Shown here: one piece after another, positions 24,216 through 32,354 of the stretch | Layout of the letters: the number at the start of each line of letters is the position of its first letter | Position numbering within the stretch: the first letter of the stretch is position 1 | NCBI RefSeq assembly: GCF_000423645.1 | Contig: NZ_AUIJ01000010.1 | Span: 62,001 to 126,000 of the forward strand | From: Sediminimonas qiaohouensis DSM 21189 | Lineage (GTDB): Bacteria > Pseudomonadota > Alphaproteobacteria > Rhodobacterales > Rhodobacteraceae | Length of the DNA stretch: 64,000 bases | Direction: 5' to 3' | Translations under genes and position numbers: made by a program | Notes under the pieces: generated by a model | Database searches by the model: none | Told to the model about the DNA's origin: nothing | What the model saw: only the letters and a program-made list of their open reading frames with translations

Positions 24216-25607
24216 CTACCGGGCGCCGTCCCCGGTGCCATCCATCTGCGCCAACGCGCCCAGCGTCACCGGCTTGAGCGGCGGGCGCACGCGCATATAC
24301 CCCGTCTCATCCGGGGTCTGCCCGTTAGCCTGCGCCAGCAGCCCGGTCACCGACAGGCCGCAATACCGCCCTTGGCACGGCCCCATGCCGGGCCGCCCGA
24401 ACGCCTTGGCCTGGTTTGGGCCAAGGCATCCAAGACGCGCATAGCCGCGTATGTCCCCGGCGGTGACCTCTTCGCAGCGGCAGATGATGGTGCTGTCGGC
24501 GGGCGCAAGCGCCTCGGCAAAGGGCGGATAAGCCGCGTCAAGAAAGGGGCGCACCGCGCGTTCGCGACCGCGCGCGCGCAGAAGCGGCGCCGCCAGCCTG
24601 TCGCGCTCACCTTCCGTTATCCGGCCAAGCTGCTCCACCGCCCTGAGCGCAGCAATCCGCCCCGACAGCTCTGCCACCACGGCGCCGCCGATCCCGGCCC
24701 CGTCGCCGGCGATCAGGGCCTCCGCCCCCTCGGCCCCGCCCCACGTGTCCAGCACCGGCGCAAAGCAATGCTGCGCCGCATCCCAGCGATGCCGCACCCC
24801 GATGGACCGCGCCGCCTGCGTGTTCGGAACCACACCGTGATGCAGCAAGACCGTGTCGCAGGCGATGCGGTGCGTCTTGCCCCCGCTTTGGCAGATCACA
24901 GCCTGGGCGCGGTCCGTGCCCTCGATCTCGATCCCGCGCGCCCCGGTATAGCGCGGAACTCCTGCGCGCCGTATTTCCGCTAGCAACCTCAACCCCTTGG
25001 CCAGGTGCCGCCAGCCGCGTAGCGCGCCGCCCATATGCCGGGCAGCGCCGGTAAGGTCATGCCGCGTCTGCGTCTCGATCAGGGCAACAGGCGGCGTGCC
25101 CGCCCGCACCATCTGCGCCGCCACGAGATACAAGAGCGGCCCGCACCCCACCAGCACCGCCCGCCGCGCCAGCACGCCCGATTGCTTCAAAAGGATCTGC
25201 CCCGCCCCGGCGGTCATCACCCCCGGCAGGGTCCAGCCCGGCACCGGCATCGGCCGTTCAAGCGCCCCGGTCGCAAGGATCAGCCGCCCCGCCTCGATCT
25301 GCGCGGCGCACCCACGCCGGGTGTAGCTGACGCGGCCCTGCCCCTCGATCGCCCAGACCTCGGCGCCGTCTATGTGCGTGATCCCCGCCGCGCGCAATTC
25401 ACCGCTAAGGCGCGCACCATGCAGGTAATCGCGGCCCAGGATCGCGGCGCGCGCCGGCCCGGCCCGATCCACGTCGCGGTAGATCTGCCCGCCGGGGCGG
25501 CTTTGCTCGTCCAGCACCGTAACCGACGCGCCGTGCCCCGCCGCGGTCGCGGCGGCGGCCATGCCGGCAGGTCCCGCGCCGATGACCACCACGTCACTTC
25601 GCTGCAT
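24216..25607 (-). CDS. FAD/NAD(P)-dependent oxidoreductase with BFD-like Fe-S domain (HcnB/OoxA-like alpha subunit)
   Basis: 463 residues from the ATG at 25607. A two-dinucleotide-binding flavoprotein: VVVIGAGPAGMAAAATAAGHG (shown in family form at residues 6-25), ATGALERPMPVPGW and VLVGCGPLLYLVA. A C-terminal bacterioferritin-associated-ferredoxin-like domain has CRCEEV and GMGPCQGRYCG for a [2Fe-2S] cluster. This is the alpha subunit of heteromeric dehydrogenases of the hydrogen-cyanide-synthase, opine-oxidase and hydroxyproline-dehydrogenase group. The other two subunits are encoded directly upstream. The substrate is probably an amino acid or opine imported by the adjoining TRAP system. 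Confidence 0.82.
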   Translation of the reverse strand: MQRSDVVVIGAGPAGMAAAATAAGHGASVTVLDEQSRPGGQIYRDVDRAGPARAAILGRDYLHGARLSGELRAAGITHIDGAEVWAIEGQGRVSYTRRGCAAQIEAGRLILATGALERPMPVPGWTLPGVMTAGAGQILLKQSGVLARRAVLVGCGPLLYLVAAQMVRAGTPPVALIETQTRHDLTGAARHMGGALRGWRHLAKGLRLLAEIRRAGVPRYTGARGIEIEGTDRAQAVICQSGGKTHRIACDTVLLHHGVVPNTQAARSIGVRHRWDAAQHCFAPVLDTWGGAEGAEALIAGDGAGIGGAVVAELSGRIAALRAVEQLGRITEGERDRLAAPLLRARGRERAVRPFLDAAYPPFAEALAPADSTIICRCEEVTAGDIRGYARLGCLGPNQAKAFGRPGMGPCQGRYCGLSVTGLLAQANGQTPDETGYMRVRPPLKPVTLGALAQMDGTGDGAR

Positions 25608-25911
25608 CGTCCGTCCCCTTCGCCGCCTCAGCGCCAGGGCGCACGATCTCAAGCTCGTCCACCACGTCGATCATGCAGGCCTGCCGCACCACGCCGTCGA
25701 TCTCGACAAGGCAGTCGAAACAGGCGCCCATCATGCAAAACGGCGCACGCGGCGCGTCTGAGACGGGCGTGCGGCGAAACACCCGCACCCCAGCCGCAAG
25801 CAACGATGCGGCAAGGTTCTCGCCCTCGGGCAGCTCGAACCGCTCCCCCTCGAACGTGACCCCGACGCGGGGCTTCTCTTCCAGCTCAAGAAACGGCGAA
25901 ACGGTCTTCAC
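25594..25911 (-). CDS. small [2Fe-2S] ferredoxin-like subunit (HcnA-like)
   Basis: 105 residues from a GTG at 25911, chosen because GGAGGTG lies seven bases upstream and homologues start at this point. Plant-type ferredoxin fold with C-M-M-G-A-C-F-D-C and a later cysteine in VVRQAC, the four [2Fe-2S] ligands. It bridges the two flavin subunits of an HcnABC-type dehydrogenase. Its first codons overlap the end of the DAO-type subunit gene by 26 bp and its last codons overlap the alpha subunit gene by 14 bp, so the three are translationally coupled. Confidence 0.82.
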   Translation of the reverse strand: MKTVSPFLELEEKPRVGVTFEGERFELPEGENLAASLLAAGVRVFRRTPVSDAPRAPFCMMGACFDCLVEIDGVVRQACMIDVVDELEIVRPGAEAAKGTDDAAK

Positions 25912-26986
25912 TGAACACCTCCAGGTCCGGGGCCGCGTCCGTCCGTTCAAGCCAATCGGGCAACAGGCGGGCATGCGCGGCGGCAAGCGTGATGCCACTG
26001 TGACAGGTAACCAGGAAGGCGCCCGGCATCTCGCGGCTTTCCTGGTAGATCGGCAAGCCATCGGGCGTCAGAACCCGCAGCGCGCCCCAACTGCGCACAA
26101 GCTGCGCCCGCGCCAGCGCCGGATAGGCGGCGATCGCCTCAGCCGCCAGCCCCGAAAGACCGGGTTGCGTGACGCCGTCATCGTGCCCGACCTCTTCGTT
26201 GGTCGCGCCGATCTGGATGCCGCCCTCGTCCACCTGCCGCGCAATAAGCGACGGGCGGTTGATCATCTTCGGCAGCTTCTCGGTGATCAGGACCTGCCCG
26301 CGTTGCGGCCGCACCGGCGCCCTGAAGCCCAGCATCGGACCAAGCGCCGCCGCGCCAAGCCCCGCCGCCAGGATCAGCTTTTCGGCGCGCACCTCGGCCC
26401 CGTCCGAGCAGCGCACGCAAAACCCGTCCGGCTTCGTCACCCCGGTCACGGTTTTCCCGTTCAGGACAACGCCGCCCCGTTGCCGCACCCCGGCGGCCAG
26501 CGCCATCAGCAGGCGCAGCGGATTCACATGCCCATCCTGGTGATGCAGGATCGCGCCGACCACCTTGGGCCCGATATGCGGCTCTTCCTTGCGCAGGGCA
26601 TTGTGACCCAGCACATCATAGGGATAATCGCCGCCCAACTCGGCCTTCAACGCCTCGTATTTCCGGGCGGTCGCCTGCAACGTCTCTTCCGAGAAATGCA
26701 GATCATACCCGCCCTTTTGCTCAAGCGCCGCATGGTGCCCCGTCTCGTCGCCCAGCGTATCGGCAAACTCTGCCCAGATGCCCGCCGATTGCTGTGACCA
26801 GCGCGCATAGCGCGGCTGTTCCATGCCCTTGGACTGCACCCAGACCAGCCCGAAATTTCCCCGGCTGGCCCGAAAAGCCCCGTCGCCGCCATCCACGACG
26901 ATAACGCGCTTTCCGCGTGTCAGAAGGCCCCACGCGATGGACAGGCCAACAACGCCGCCGCCGATGATGGCATAGTCCGCCTGCAT
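25886..26986 (-). CDS. FAD-dependent DAO-type oxidase subunit (HcnC/OoxB-like beta subunit)
   Basis: 366 residues from the ATG at 26986. D-amino-acid-oxidase fold: ADYAIIGGGVVGLSIAWGLL at the N-terminus, VWVQSKGMEQ, and VTCHSGITLAAAHARLLPDW at the C-terminal flavin contact. In HcnABC-like and opine-oxidase systems this subunit carries substrate oxidation. It follows dctP by 77 bp and precedes the ferredoxin-like and alpha subunit genes. Candidate substrates are D-amino acids, hydroxyproline or opines; the sequence does not decide. Confidence 0.83.
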   Translation of the reverse strand: MQADYAIIGGGVVGLSIAWGLLTRGKRVIVVDGGDGAFRASRGNFGLVWVQSKGMEQPRYARWSQQSAGIWAEFADTLGDETGHHAALEQKGGYDLHFSEETLQATARKYEALKAELGGDYPYDVLGHNALRKEEPHIGPKVVGAILHHQDGHVNPLRLLMALAAGVRQRGGVVLNGKTVTGVTKPDGFCVRCSDGAEVRAEKLILAAGLGAAALGPMLGFRAPVRPQRGQVLITEKLPKMINRPSLIARQVDEGGIQIGATNEEVGHDDGVTQPGLSGLAAEAIAAYPALARAQLVRSWGALRVLTPDGLPIYQESREMPGAFLVTCHSGITLAAAHARLLPDWLERTDAAPDLEVFSEDRFAVS

Positions 26987-27063
26987 CGCTCTGCCCTTTC
27001 CCTTGCCTGATCTGCCTTGTGCAGGGGCCGCGCCGCGCGCCGCCCCCACACGAGGCGCGCGCG

Positions 27064-28053
27064 TTACTTGCCAAGCTTGTCGAGGATCCCCTGGCCCCAT
27101 TCGGCGCCGACATCCTCAAGCACGACCGGCCACACATCGGCCCGGACCTTTTCGGCCATCGCCTCAAGCTGCGCATCGCTCAGGTCCACGACATTGGCGT
27201 CCAGCTCATCGGCAAGGCGTTGCTCCCACTTGCCCTGATCCTCTTCCGCCACGGTCCAGCGGGTTGCCTCGAAATCCTTCGCCGCAGCCTTCAGCGCCGC
27301 CTGGTCGTCCTCATCCAGCGCCGCCAGCGACTCGTCCGAGACGATCATGTACCAAACCTCGAAATGGGTGTTGGCGGGGATGTAGGCCTTGGTCACATCG
27401 CGAAACGAGGCATAGTAGCCTTCGGCGCCCGACCCGATCACGCCATCAACAACGCCGGTTTGGATCGCGGTGAACGCCTCGGAAAACGGGATCGGCGACG
27501 GGATATAGCCCAGCGCCTCGCCGGTAAGCTGGAACGACTTGATGCCGGGCACGCGCACCTTGATCCCCTTGTCCTCGACCGAGCCGGGCGAGACGGGATC
27601 GGTATTGAGCGATATGCCCCCGAAATACACCGGGTACGCGGCCAGCATGGTGATGCCCTGCTCGGCGTAAAGCCCGGCCATCACCTCGCGCACAACGCCG
27701 TCGGGGCCGTAGATTTGCCGCGCCTCGTCCCAGTTGTTCGCGAGATAGGGGAACGAGCTGATCTGCATCCGCCGCTCGGCGCCGGTGGCGGCCGGTTGCG
27801 TCGCCATGTCGATGGCGCCGACGCTTACGCGCTCCTGCACAGTGGTGTAATCGCCAAGCGCGGAGGCGGGAAAGACGTTGATCGACACGTCGCCGCCCGT
27901 CGCATCGGCCACCTGTTCGGAAAAGGCGCGCAATTCCTTGTCGATAGTCGCATCTTGCGGGCGCACATGGCTCATCTTCAGGTCGGCCGCGCCGGCCATG
28001 CTCCCGATGGCGACAAGGGCCGCGGCCGCGGTGCTGGTCAAAAGGTGTTTCAT
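27064..28053 (-). CDS. dctP: TRAP transporter periplasmic solute-binding protein
   Basis: 329 residues from the ATG at 28053, which has AGGAG upstream. A signal peptide ends near MAGA (residue 22); the DctP fold follows, with GIKVRVPGIKSFQLTGEALG containing the arginine that usually binds the substrate carboxylate, and PFSEAFTAIQTGVVDG. It captures an organic acid or amino acid in the periplasm for DctQM. In the same operon as the three-subunit oxidase, so the oxidase substrate is probably the ligand. Confidence 0.9.
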   Translation of the reverse strand: MKHLLTSTAAAALVAIGSMAGAADLKMSHVRPQDATIDKELRAFSEQVADATGGDVSINVFPASALGDYTTVQERVSVGAIDMATQPAATGAERRMQISSFPYLANNWDEARQIYGPDGVVREVMAGLYAEQGITMLAAYPVYFGGISLNTDPVSPGSVEDKGIKVRVPGIKSFQLTGEALGYIPSPIPFSEAFTAIQTGVVDGVIGSGAEGYYASFRDVTKAYIPANTHFEVWYMIVSDESLAALDEDDQAALKAAAKDFEATRWTVAEEDQGKWEQRLADELDANVVDLSDAQLEAMAEKVRADVWPVVLEDVGAEWGQGILDKLGK

Positions 28054-28070
28054 TGTCTTTCTCCTCTCGG

Positions 28071-28110
28071 TTGGTTGGTTTCTTGGTTGGTTGGTCTCTT
28101 GGTTGGTTTT
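28071..28110 (-). repeat. TTGGTTGG tandem repeats between dctM and dctP
   Basis: Three imperfect units (TTGGTTGGTTTC, TTGGTTGGTTGGTCTC, TTGGTTGGTTTT on the plus strand; AACCAACCAAGA in the transcript) fill the dctM-dctP junction just before the dctP ribosome binding site. The transcript would be unstructured and CA-rich here. Confidence 0.6.
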
Positions 28111-28118
28111 GGATGCGC

Positions 28119-29417
28119 TCAGTAGCCGAACAAACGCGGCAAAAAGAGCGACAGATCCGGCCAAAGCGATGTCAGGAACACGACCGGCACATACCCGGTC
28201 AGGATCAGGATCATCGCTGGCGGAATGACCTTGGTCACCTTCACGTTGCCGATGCGCGCGCCGAGATAGAGGATCGAGGCATAGGGCGGCGTCACCCCGC
28301 CCATCGCCGTGTTGACCCCCATGATCGCGGCGAACTGCACCGGGCTGACCCCGATCGCCTGCATCAGCGGCAGCAACAGCGGCGCAATCAGGATGATGGC
28401 GGTGACGTCGTTCACCACCATGCCCACGAGAAACAGCAGGATGTTGATGAAAATCAGCAGCAAAACCTTGTTCTCGGTCACCTGGAAAATGGCGCTGACC
28501 ATTTTCTGCGGGATCGCCTCGTAGACGAACATCTGGCTCAGGATCATCGAGAACAGGATCATCAGCATGATCGCGCCCACCGCCGTTGCCGCCTCTTTCC
28601 CGGCGTATAGGAAACTGTCCCATGTCAGCCCGCGATAGATGAAAAAGCCCACCGGCACCGCGTAGATGACCGAAATCGCGGCGGCCTCGGTCGGGGTCAT
28701 GATCCCGCCATAGATACCGCCAAGGATGATGATCGGCATCAGCAGCGCAGGCGTCGCGTTGAACCCGTTGCGCGCGACCTTGCTTGTCAGTTCGGAAAAG
28801 CTGGGCTTGTCATCAAGGACTAGGTTGAACTTGCGGCTCATCCACAGGTTCATGGCCGAGAAATTGAACATGATCAGCAGGCCGGGCCCAAGCGTCGCCA
28901 GGAAACAGGCCAGTATCGAGGTGTCGGTCACCCAGCCATAGACGATCATCGTGACCGATGGCGGAATGAGCAGGCCCAGGATCGACGAATTGGCAATCAG
29001 CGCCGTGGCATAGGCCCGCGGGTAGCCGCGCTTTTCCATTTCCGGGATCAACAGCGGGCCAATCGCCGCGATACCGGTCAGGCCCGAGCCGGAAATCGCC
29101 CCGATGATCGCGCAGGACACCGCCGCCACCACGCCCAGCCCGCCGCGCACATGCCCGATGAACGCGTTGACGAACCGCAGCAAACTGGCCGCGATACCAC
29201 TGGCCGACATGATCGTCCCCGCCAGCACGAACAGCGGGATCGCCAACAGCACGGGATTGCCAAGCTGTTGCACGCCCCACAGCATCATGCCCTTCATGGT
29301 CACGCCGCCAAGGAAATACATCACCATCAGCGCCCCGCCGAAACAGTAGGGCAACGGCACACCAAGCGTCAGCGTGATCACCAGAACGGCGATGGCCAAA
29401 AGCGCGATCTCGATCAT
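28119..29417 (-). CDS. dctM: TRAP transporter large membrane subunit
   Basis: 432 residues, about 12 membrane helices, DctM/ITT family. Seen: ISGSGLTGIAAIGPLLIPEM and LLIPPSVTMIVYGW, the repeated hairpin and helix-break motifs of the family. It carries out Na+-driven transport of the substrate delivered by DctP. The ATG at 29417 overlaps the dctQ stop (ATGA). A much longer open frame upstream of it lies inside dctQ and is not used. Confidence 0.93.
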   Translation of the reverse strand: MIEIALLAIAVLVITLTLGVPLPYCFGGALMVMYFLGGVTMKGMMLWGVQQLGNPVLLAIPLFVLAGTIMSASGIAASLLRFVNAFIGHVRGGLGVVAAVSCAIIGAISGSGLTGIAAIGPLLIPEMEKRGYPRAYATALIANSSILGLLIPPSVTMIVYGWVTDTSILACFLATLGPGLLIMFNFSAMNLWMSRKFNLVLDDKPSFSELTSKVARNGFNATPALLMPIIILGGIYGGIMTPTEAAAISVIYAVPVGFFIYRGLTWDSFLYAGKEAATAVGAIMLMILFSMILSQMFVYEAIPQKMVSAIFQVTENKVLLLIFINILLFLVGMVVNDVTAIILIAPLLLPLMQAIGVSPVQFAAIMGVNTAMGGVTPPYASILYLGARIGNVKVTKVIPPAMILILTGYVPVVFLTSLWPDLSLFLPRLFGY

Positions 29418-29887
29418 TTGGGGGCTCCAGTGCCGCGCAAGGCCTTGATGTGACGAACCAGGTGCGCCGCCGTGTAAAGCATCATCAGGCCCAGCCCGAT
29501 CACCAGCGCCACGTCGGAATAAAACGTCGGGATATAAAGCGTCGGGCTTTCCTTCCAGACACGCCATGCGTAGCCTGTGAACTCCCACGCCCAGACAAAC
29601 AGCCACAGACCGACGGCAAGGCTGATCACCTCGCCCACGATCGCAAGGATCGTGTGCCCCCGCGGCGTCTTGATCGCGATCTCAAGGACATTCGCGCGGA
29701 TATGCGTATCCTCGCGCGAGGCGTTCACCGCGCCCAGAACATACAGCCATATCGTCGGGTACAGCATAGTCTCCTCAAGCCCCATCACCGGGATCTGCAG
29801 GACGTAGCGGGTGATCACCTGCACGAACTGGCCCAGCGCCACGAGACAGATCAGCCCCGTCAGCAGGTATTTCGAAAACGTGTCCAT
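29414..29887 (-). CDS. dctQ: TRAP transporter small membrane subunit
   Basis: 157 residues with four predicted membrane helices (MDTFSKYLLTGLICLVALGQ opens the first). DctQ-family subunit that partners DctM. First gene of the operon, 116 bp from the divergent LysR gene. The gap is AT-rich and probably carries both promoters. A TTG three bases upstream of the ATG is not needed. Confidence 0.9.
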   Translation of the reverse strand: MDTFSKYLLTGLICLVALGQFVQVITRYVLQIPVMGLEETMLYPTIWLYVLGAVNASREDTHIRANVLEIAIKTPRGHTILAIVGEVISLAVGLWLFVWAWEFTGYAWRVWKESPTLYIPTFYSDVALVIGLGLMMLYTAAHLVRHIKALRGTGAPK

Positions 29888-30003
29888 CAATCCTCCCGTC
29901 CGGTGCCACGAAAGCGCCGGTTGGGGGTGATTTCACTGGACAGGGCTTATAAAATCAATTTCAAAATATCTTTAACTTGATAAATTAGCCTTATGGGGGC
30001 GCC
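29888..30003. promoter_or_regulatory. divergent promoter region between dctQ and LysR gene
   Basis: The segment 29949..29994 is AT-rich (AAAATCAATTTC, AAAATATC, TTTAACTTGATAAATTAG), in sharp contrast to the genome average. ATCAA at 29954 and TTGAT at 29977 are inverted half-sites about 18 bp apart. A LysR regulator controlling a divergent operon normally binds in such a region. Confidence 0.5.
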
Positions 30004-30945
30004 ATGAATATTTCCCTTCGCCAGATCGCAACCTTCCGCGAGGTCATGCGCAGCGGATCCATCTCACAGGCCGCGCGCACGGTGATGCGCACCCAACCGG
30101 CGGTCAGCTCGATGATCTCCACCCTCGAAGAGGAGCTGGGCTTCAGCCTGTTCACCCGCGAGCATGGCAAGCTGACGCCGACGCCCGAGGCGCATTTTTT
30201 CCTCGAGGAATGCGAGGCGATCCTCGATCGGCTGGAACGCACCGAACGCACCATCAGCCAGATCCGCGCGCTAGAGGCCGGCAAGCTGCGGATCGCCTGT
30301 CACCCGGCCGCATCGGGGCTATTTATGCCGCGGCTGTTGACCGATTTCCTCGCCGGGAAGGACGATTTGGATGTCGAGCTTATCATGCGCTCCTCAAGCG
30401 TGATCGAGGACATGATCGCGTCGCAGCAATACGATCTGGGCTTTTCCGAAACGCCGATCCCCCGCGCCTCGATCGACCAGACCGATTTCGACCTTGAATG
30501 CGTCTGCGTCCTGCGCGCCGACGACCCGCTTGCCCAGCTCGATGAAATCGTGCCCCAGGACCTCGACGGCCGGCCGATGGCCGTGCTTTTCGAGAACCAC
30601 GCGACCACGATGCAAACCGCCTCCGTGTTCGAACAGGCCGGCTGCACCCTGAAAAAGCGGGTCGAGCTGCGCACATCGCTTCCGGGGCTGCAATTCGTCT
30701 CGGCCGGGGTGTGCCACATGATCTGCGACATGATCACCGCCTACAGCTACATCGTCCAGGGCCGCGTCGACGACAACCTTGTCGTGCGCCGCTTCCGCCC
30801 CCTGATCAGCAACAGCGTGTCGATCCTGACGCCCGGATACGCCACCAGGTCGCTCACGACGCAGGCGCTCTCGGCGCATCTTGAGCAGTCGATCCGCGAG
30901 ATGCAGACAACGATGGCCACCGCGATCAGCAGCGGCGCACCCTAG
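30004..30945 (+). CDS. LysR-family regulator of the TRAP/oxidase operon
   Basis: 313 residues: N-terminal helix-turn-helix (GSISQAARTVMRTQPAVSSM at about 18-37) and a LysR effector domain. Divergent from dctQ, hence the likely regulator of the uptake-and-oxidation operon with the imported compound as inducer. Its TAG stop interlocks with the TAG of the convergent ABM gene in the shared palindrome CTAG at 30942..30945. Confidence 0.88.
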   Translation: MNISLRQIATFREVMRSGSISQAARTVMRTQPAVSSMISTLEEELGFSLFTREHGKLTPTPEAHFFLEECEAILDRLERTERTISQIRALEAGKLRIACHPAASGLFMPRLLTDFLAGKDDLDVELIMRSSSVIEDMIASQQYDLGFSETPIPRASIDQTDFDLECVCVLRADDPLAQLDEIVPQDLDGRPMAVLFENHATTMQTASVFEQAGCTLKKRVELRTSLPGLQFVSAGVCHMICDMITAYSYIVQGRVDDNLVVRRFRPLISNSVSILTPGYATRSLTTQALSAHLEQSIREMQTTMATAISSGAP

Positions 30946-31289
30946 CCGACGGACCTGCCGCGCGGGCCGGAATAGGCGCGATCGACCCTAGCTATGCGCA
31001 GCTCGTAATGGGTGTACCAGCGCTCAATTCCCATGCGCTGCGCGACCAGGTGCCTGGCATCTTCCTTCCACCGGGCGATGCTTTCCTCGCTGTCCCAATA
31101 TGAAACGGTGATCCCGAAGCCCGTCTCGTCGCGGGCGCTCTCGGCGCCGAAACAGCCTGGCTGCTGCAGGGCCAACTCAAACATCTTGTCGCCCATCTCG
31201 GCGTAGCCATCATCATCATCGGCAAGCTGGCTGCTGAAGATGACCGCGTAATGATGATCGTTCGGTGCCTTGGCAAATCGCTCGCTCAT
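30942..31289 (-). CDS. antibiotic biosynthesis monooxygenase (ABM) domain protein
   Basis: 115 residues from the ATG at 31289. A ferredoxin-like ABM fold: YAVIFSSQLADDDDGYAEM, a middle PGCFGAESARDETGFGITVSYW and SIARWKEDARHLVAQRMG. Members include quinol monooxygenases, heme-degrading enzymes and proteins without known activity, so the reaction is open. It is divergent from the TetR gene around a perfect palindrome and may be repressed by that regulator. Confidence 0.75.
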   Translation of the reverse strand: MSERFAKAPNDHHYAVIFSSQLADDDDGYAEMGDKMFELALQQPGCFGAESARDETGFGITVSYWDSEESIARWKEDARHLVAQRMGIERWYTHYELRIARVDRAYSGPRGRSVG

Positions 31290-31400
31290 GGTATCGCCAC
31301 CCTCGTTGTTTGGCTGTTTGGAGCATACAAACGGACGCAAAACAACGGTATCGCCTGCCTTCGGGGTCGCCCGAAGCCGCGCAGCGTCCCGTTGACGCGA

Positions 31401-31416
31401 TAGGACAACTGTCCTA
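31401..31416. promoter_or_regulatory. TetR operator palindrome
   Basis: Perfect inverted repeat TAGGACA-AC-TGTCCTA in the 165-bp gap between the ABM gene and the TetR gene, 38 bp before the TetR start. Size and symmetry fit a TetR dimer site. Likely controls tetR-yciI-tag and perhaps the ABM gene. Confidence 0.75.
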
Positions 31417-31454
31417 ATCTCACCTCAAACCACCCGCGACACTGGCCCATACCC

Positions 31455-32036
31455 ATGCCCACACACTCCACCCGGGATATTATCGTCGAAAAGGCGGATG
31501 CCCTTTTCTACCAAGGCGGATTTGAGGCCACCTCTTTTGCCGACATCGCCGCCGCCGTGGGCATCTCGCGCGGGAATTTCTATCATCATTTCAAGACCAA
31601 GGACGACATACTCGATGCCGTCATCGCGCGCCGGATGGAACGGACGCGCGCCATGCTCGACGCTTGGCAGGACGCCAGCGAAGGCCCGCGCGAACGTATC
31701 GTGTGCTTCATCCGGATACTGATCACCAACCGCACCAGCATCATGGCCTACGGCTGCCCGGTCGGCACGCTGTGTTCCGAACTGGCCAAGCTGGACCACG
31801 CGGCACAGGGCCGGGCGGCCGACATATTTGGCCTCTTCCGCGACTGGCTCACCGCGCAATTCCGGGCGCTTGGCGCGGCCGACCGGGCCGGCGCGCTGGC
31901 GCTGCATCTTCTGGCGTGGTCGCAGGGCGTGGCAGTCCTGGCCGCGGCATTGCGGGACGAGGCGTTCATCCACGCCGAAGTTGCCGGGATCGAACACTGG
32001 CTCGCCTCGCACCCGGATCTTTCCCAACCGACATGA
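31455..32036 (+). CDS. TetR-family repressor
   Basis: 193 residues. The DNA-binding domain (about 6-60) contains TSFADIAAAVGISRGNFYHH and FKTKDDIL. The ligand domain has GYGCPVGTLC-like sequence (YGCPVGTLCSELAKLD) found in TetR proteins of the electrophile and redox-responsive group. It heads an operon with a YciI-like protein and the alkylation-repair glycosylase Tag, so it may answer to alkylating or electrophilic stress. A perfect operator palindrome lies 38 bp upstream. Confidence 0.88.
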   Translation: MPTHSTRDIIVEKADALFYQGGFEATSFADIAAAVGISRGNFYHHFKTKDDILDAVIARRMERTRAMLDAWQDASEGPRERIVCFIRILITNRTSIMAYGCPVGTLCSELAKLDHAAQGRAADIFGLFRDWLTAQFRALGAADRAGALALHLLAWSQGVAVLAAALRDEAFIHAEVAGIEHWLASHPDLSQPT

Positions 32037-32060
32037 CCCCAACATGACCAAGGAGCACCG

Positions 32061-32354
32061 ATGTTCATCACCTTCCTGAAATTCGCGGAAAATCGCGCCG
32101 CCGCGCCGGACTACATGACGGCGCATAACGACTGGATCGCGCAGGGCTTTGCCGATGGCGTCTTTCTTTGCGCCGGTGCGCTCTTGCCCGGCGCGGGGGG
32201 TGCGATCCTTGGCCATGGCGAAAGCCGCGCCGCACACGACGCGCGCATCGCCGCCGACCCGTTCGTGGCGCAAGGGATCGTGACCGCCGAAACCCACGAG
32301 ATCGACCCCAAGCGCACGGTCTCCGCCCTCGATTTCGTGAAGGCCGGGGCATGA
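32061..32354 (+). CDS. YciI-like protein
   Basis: 97 residues, dimeric alpha/beta-barrel (YciI) fold. Seen: MFITFLKFAENRA, AHNDWIAQGFADG with the conserved histidine, and the DPF motif in AADPFVAQGI. Function of the family is largely unknown; related proteins are dehalogenase-like. It follows the TetR gene by 24 bp and overlaps the tag start by four bases. Confidence 0.82.
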   Translation: MFITFLKFAENRAAAPDYMTAHNDWIAQGFADGVFLCAGALLPGAGGAILGHGESRAAHDARIAADPFVAQGIVTAETHEIDPKRTVSALDFVKAGA

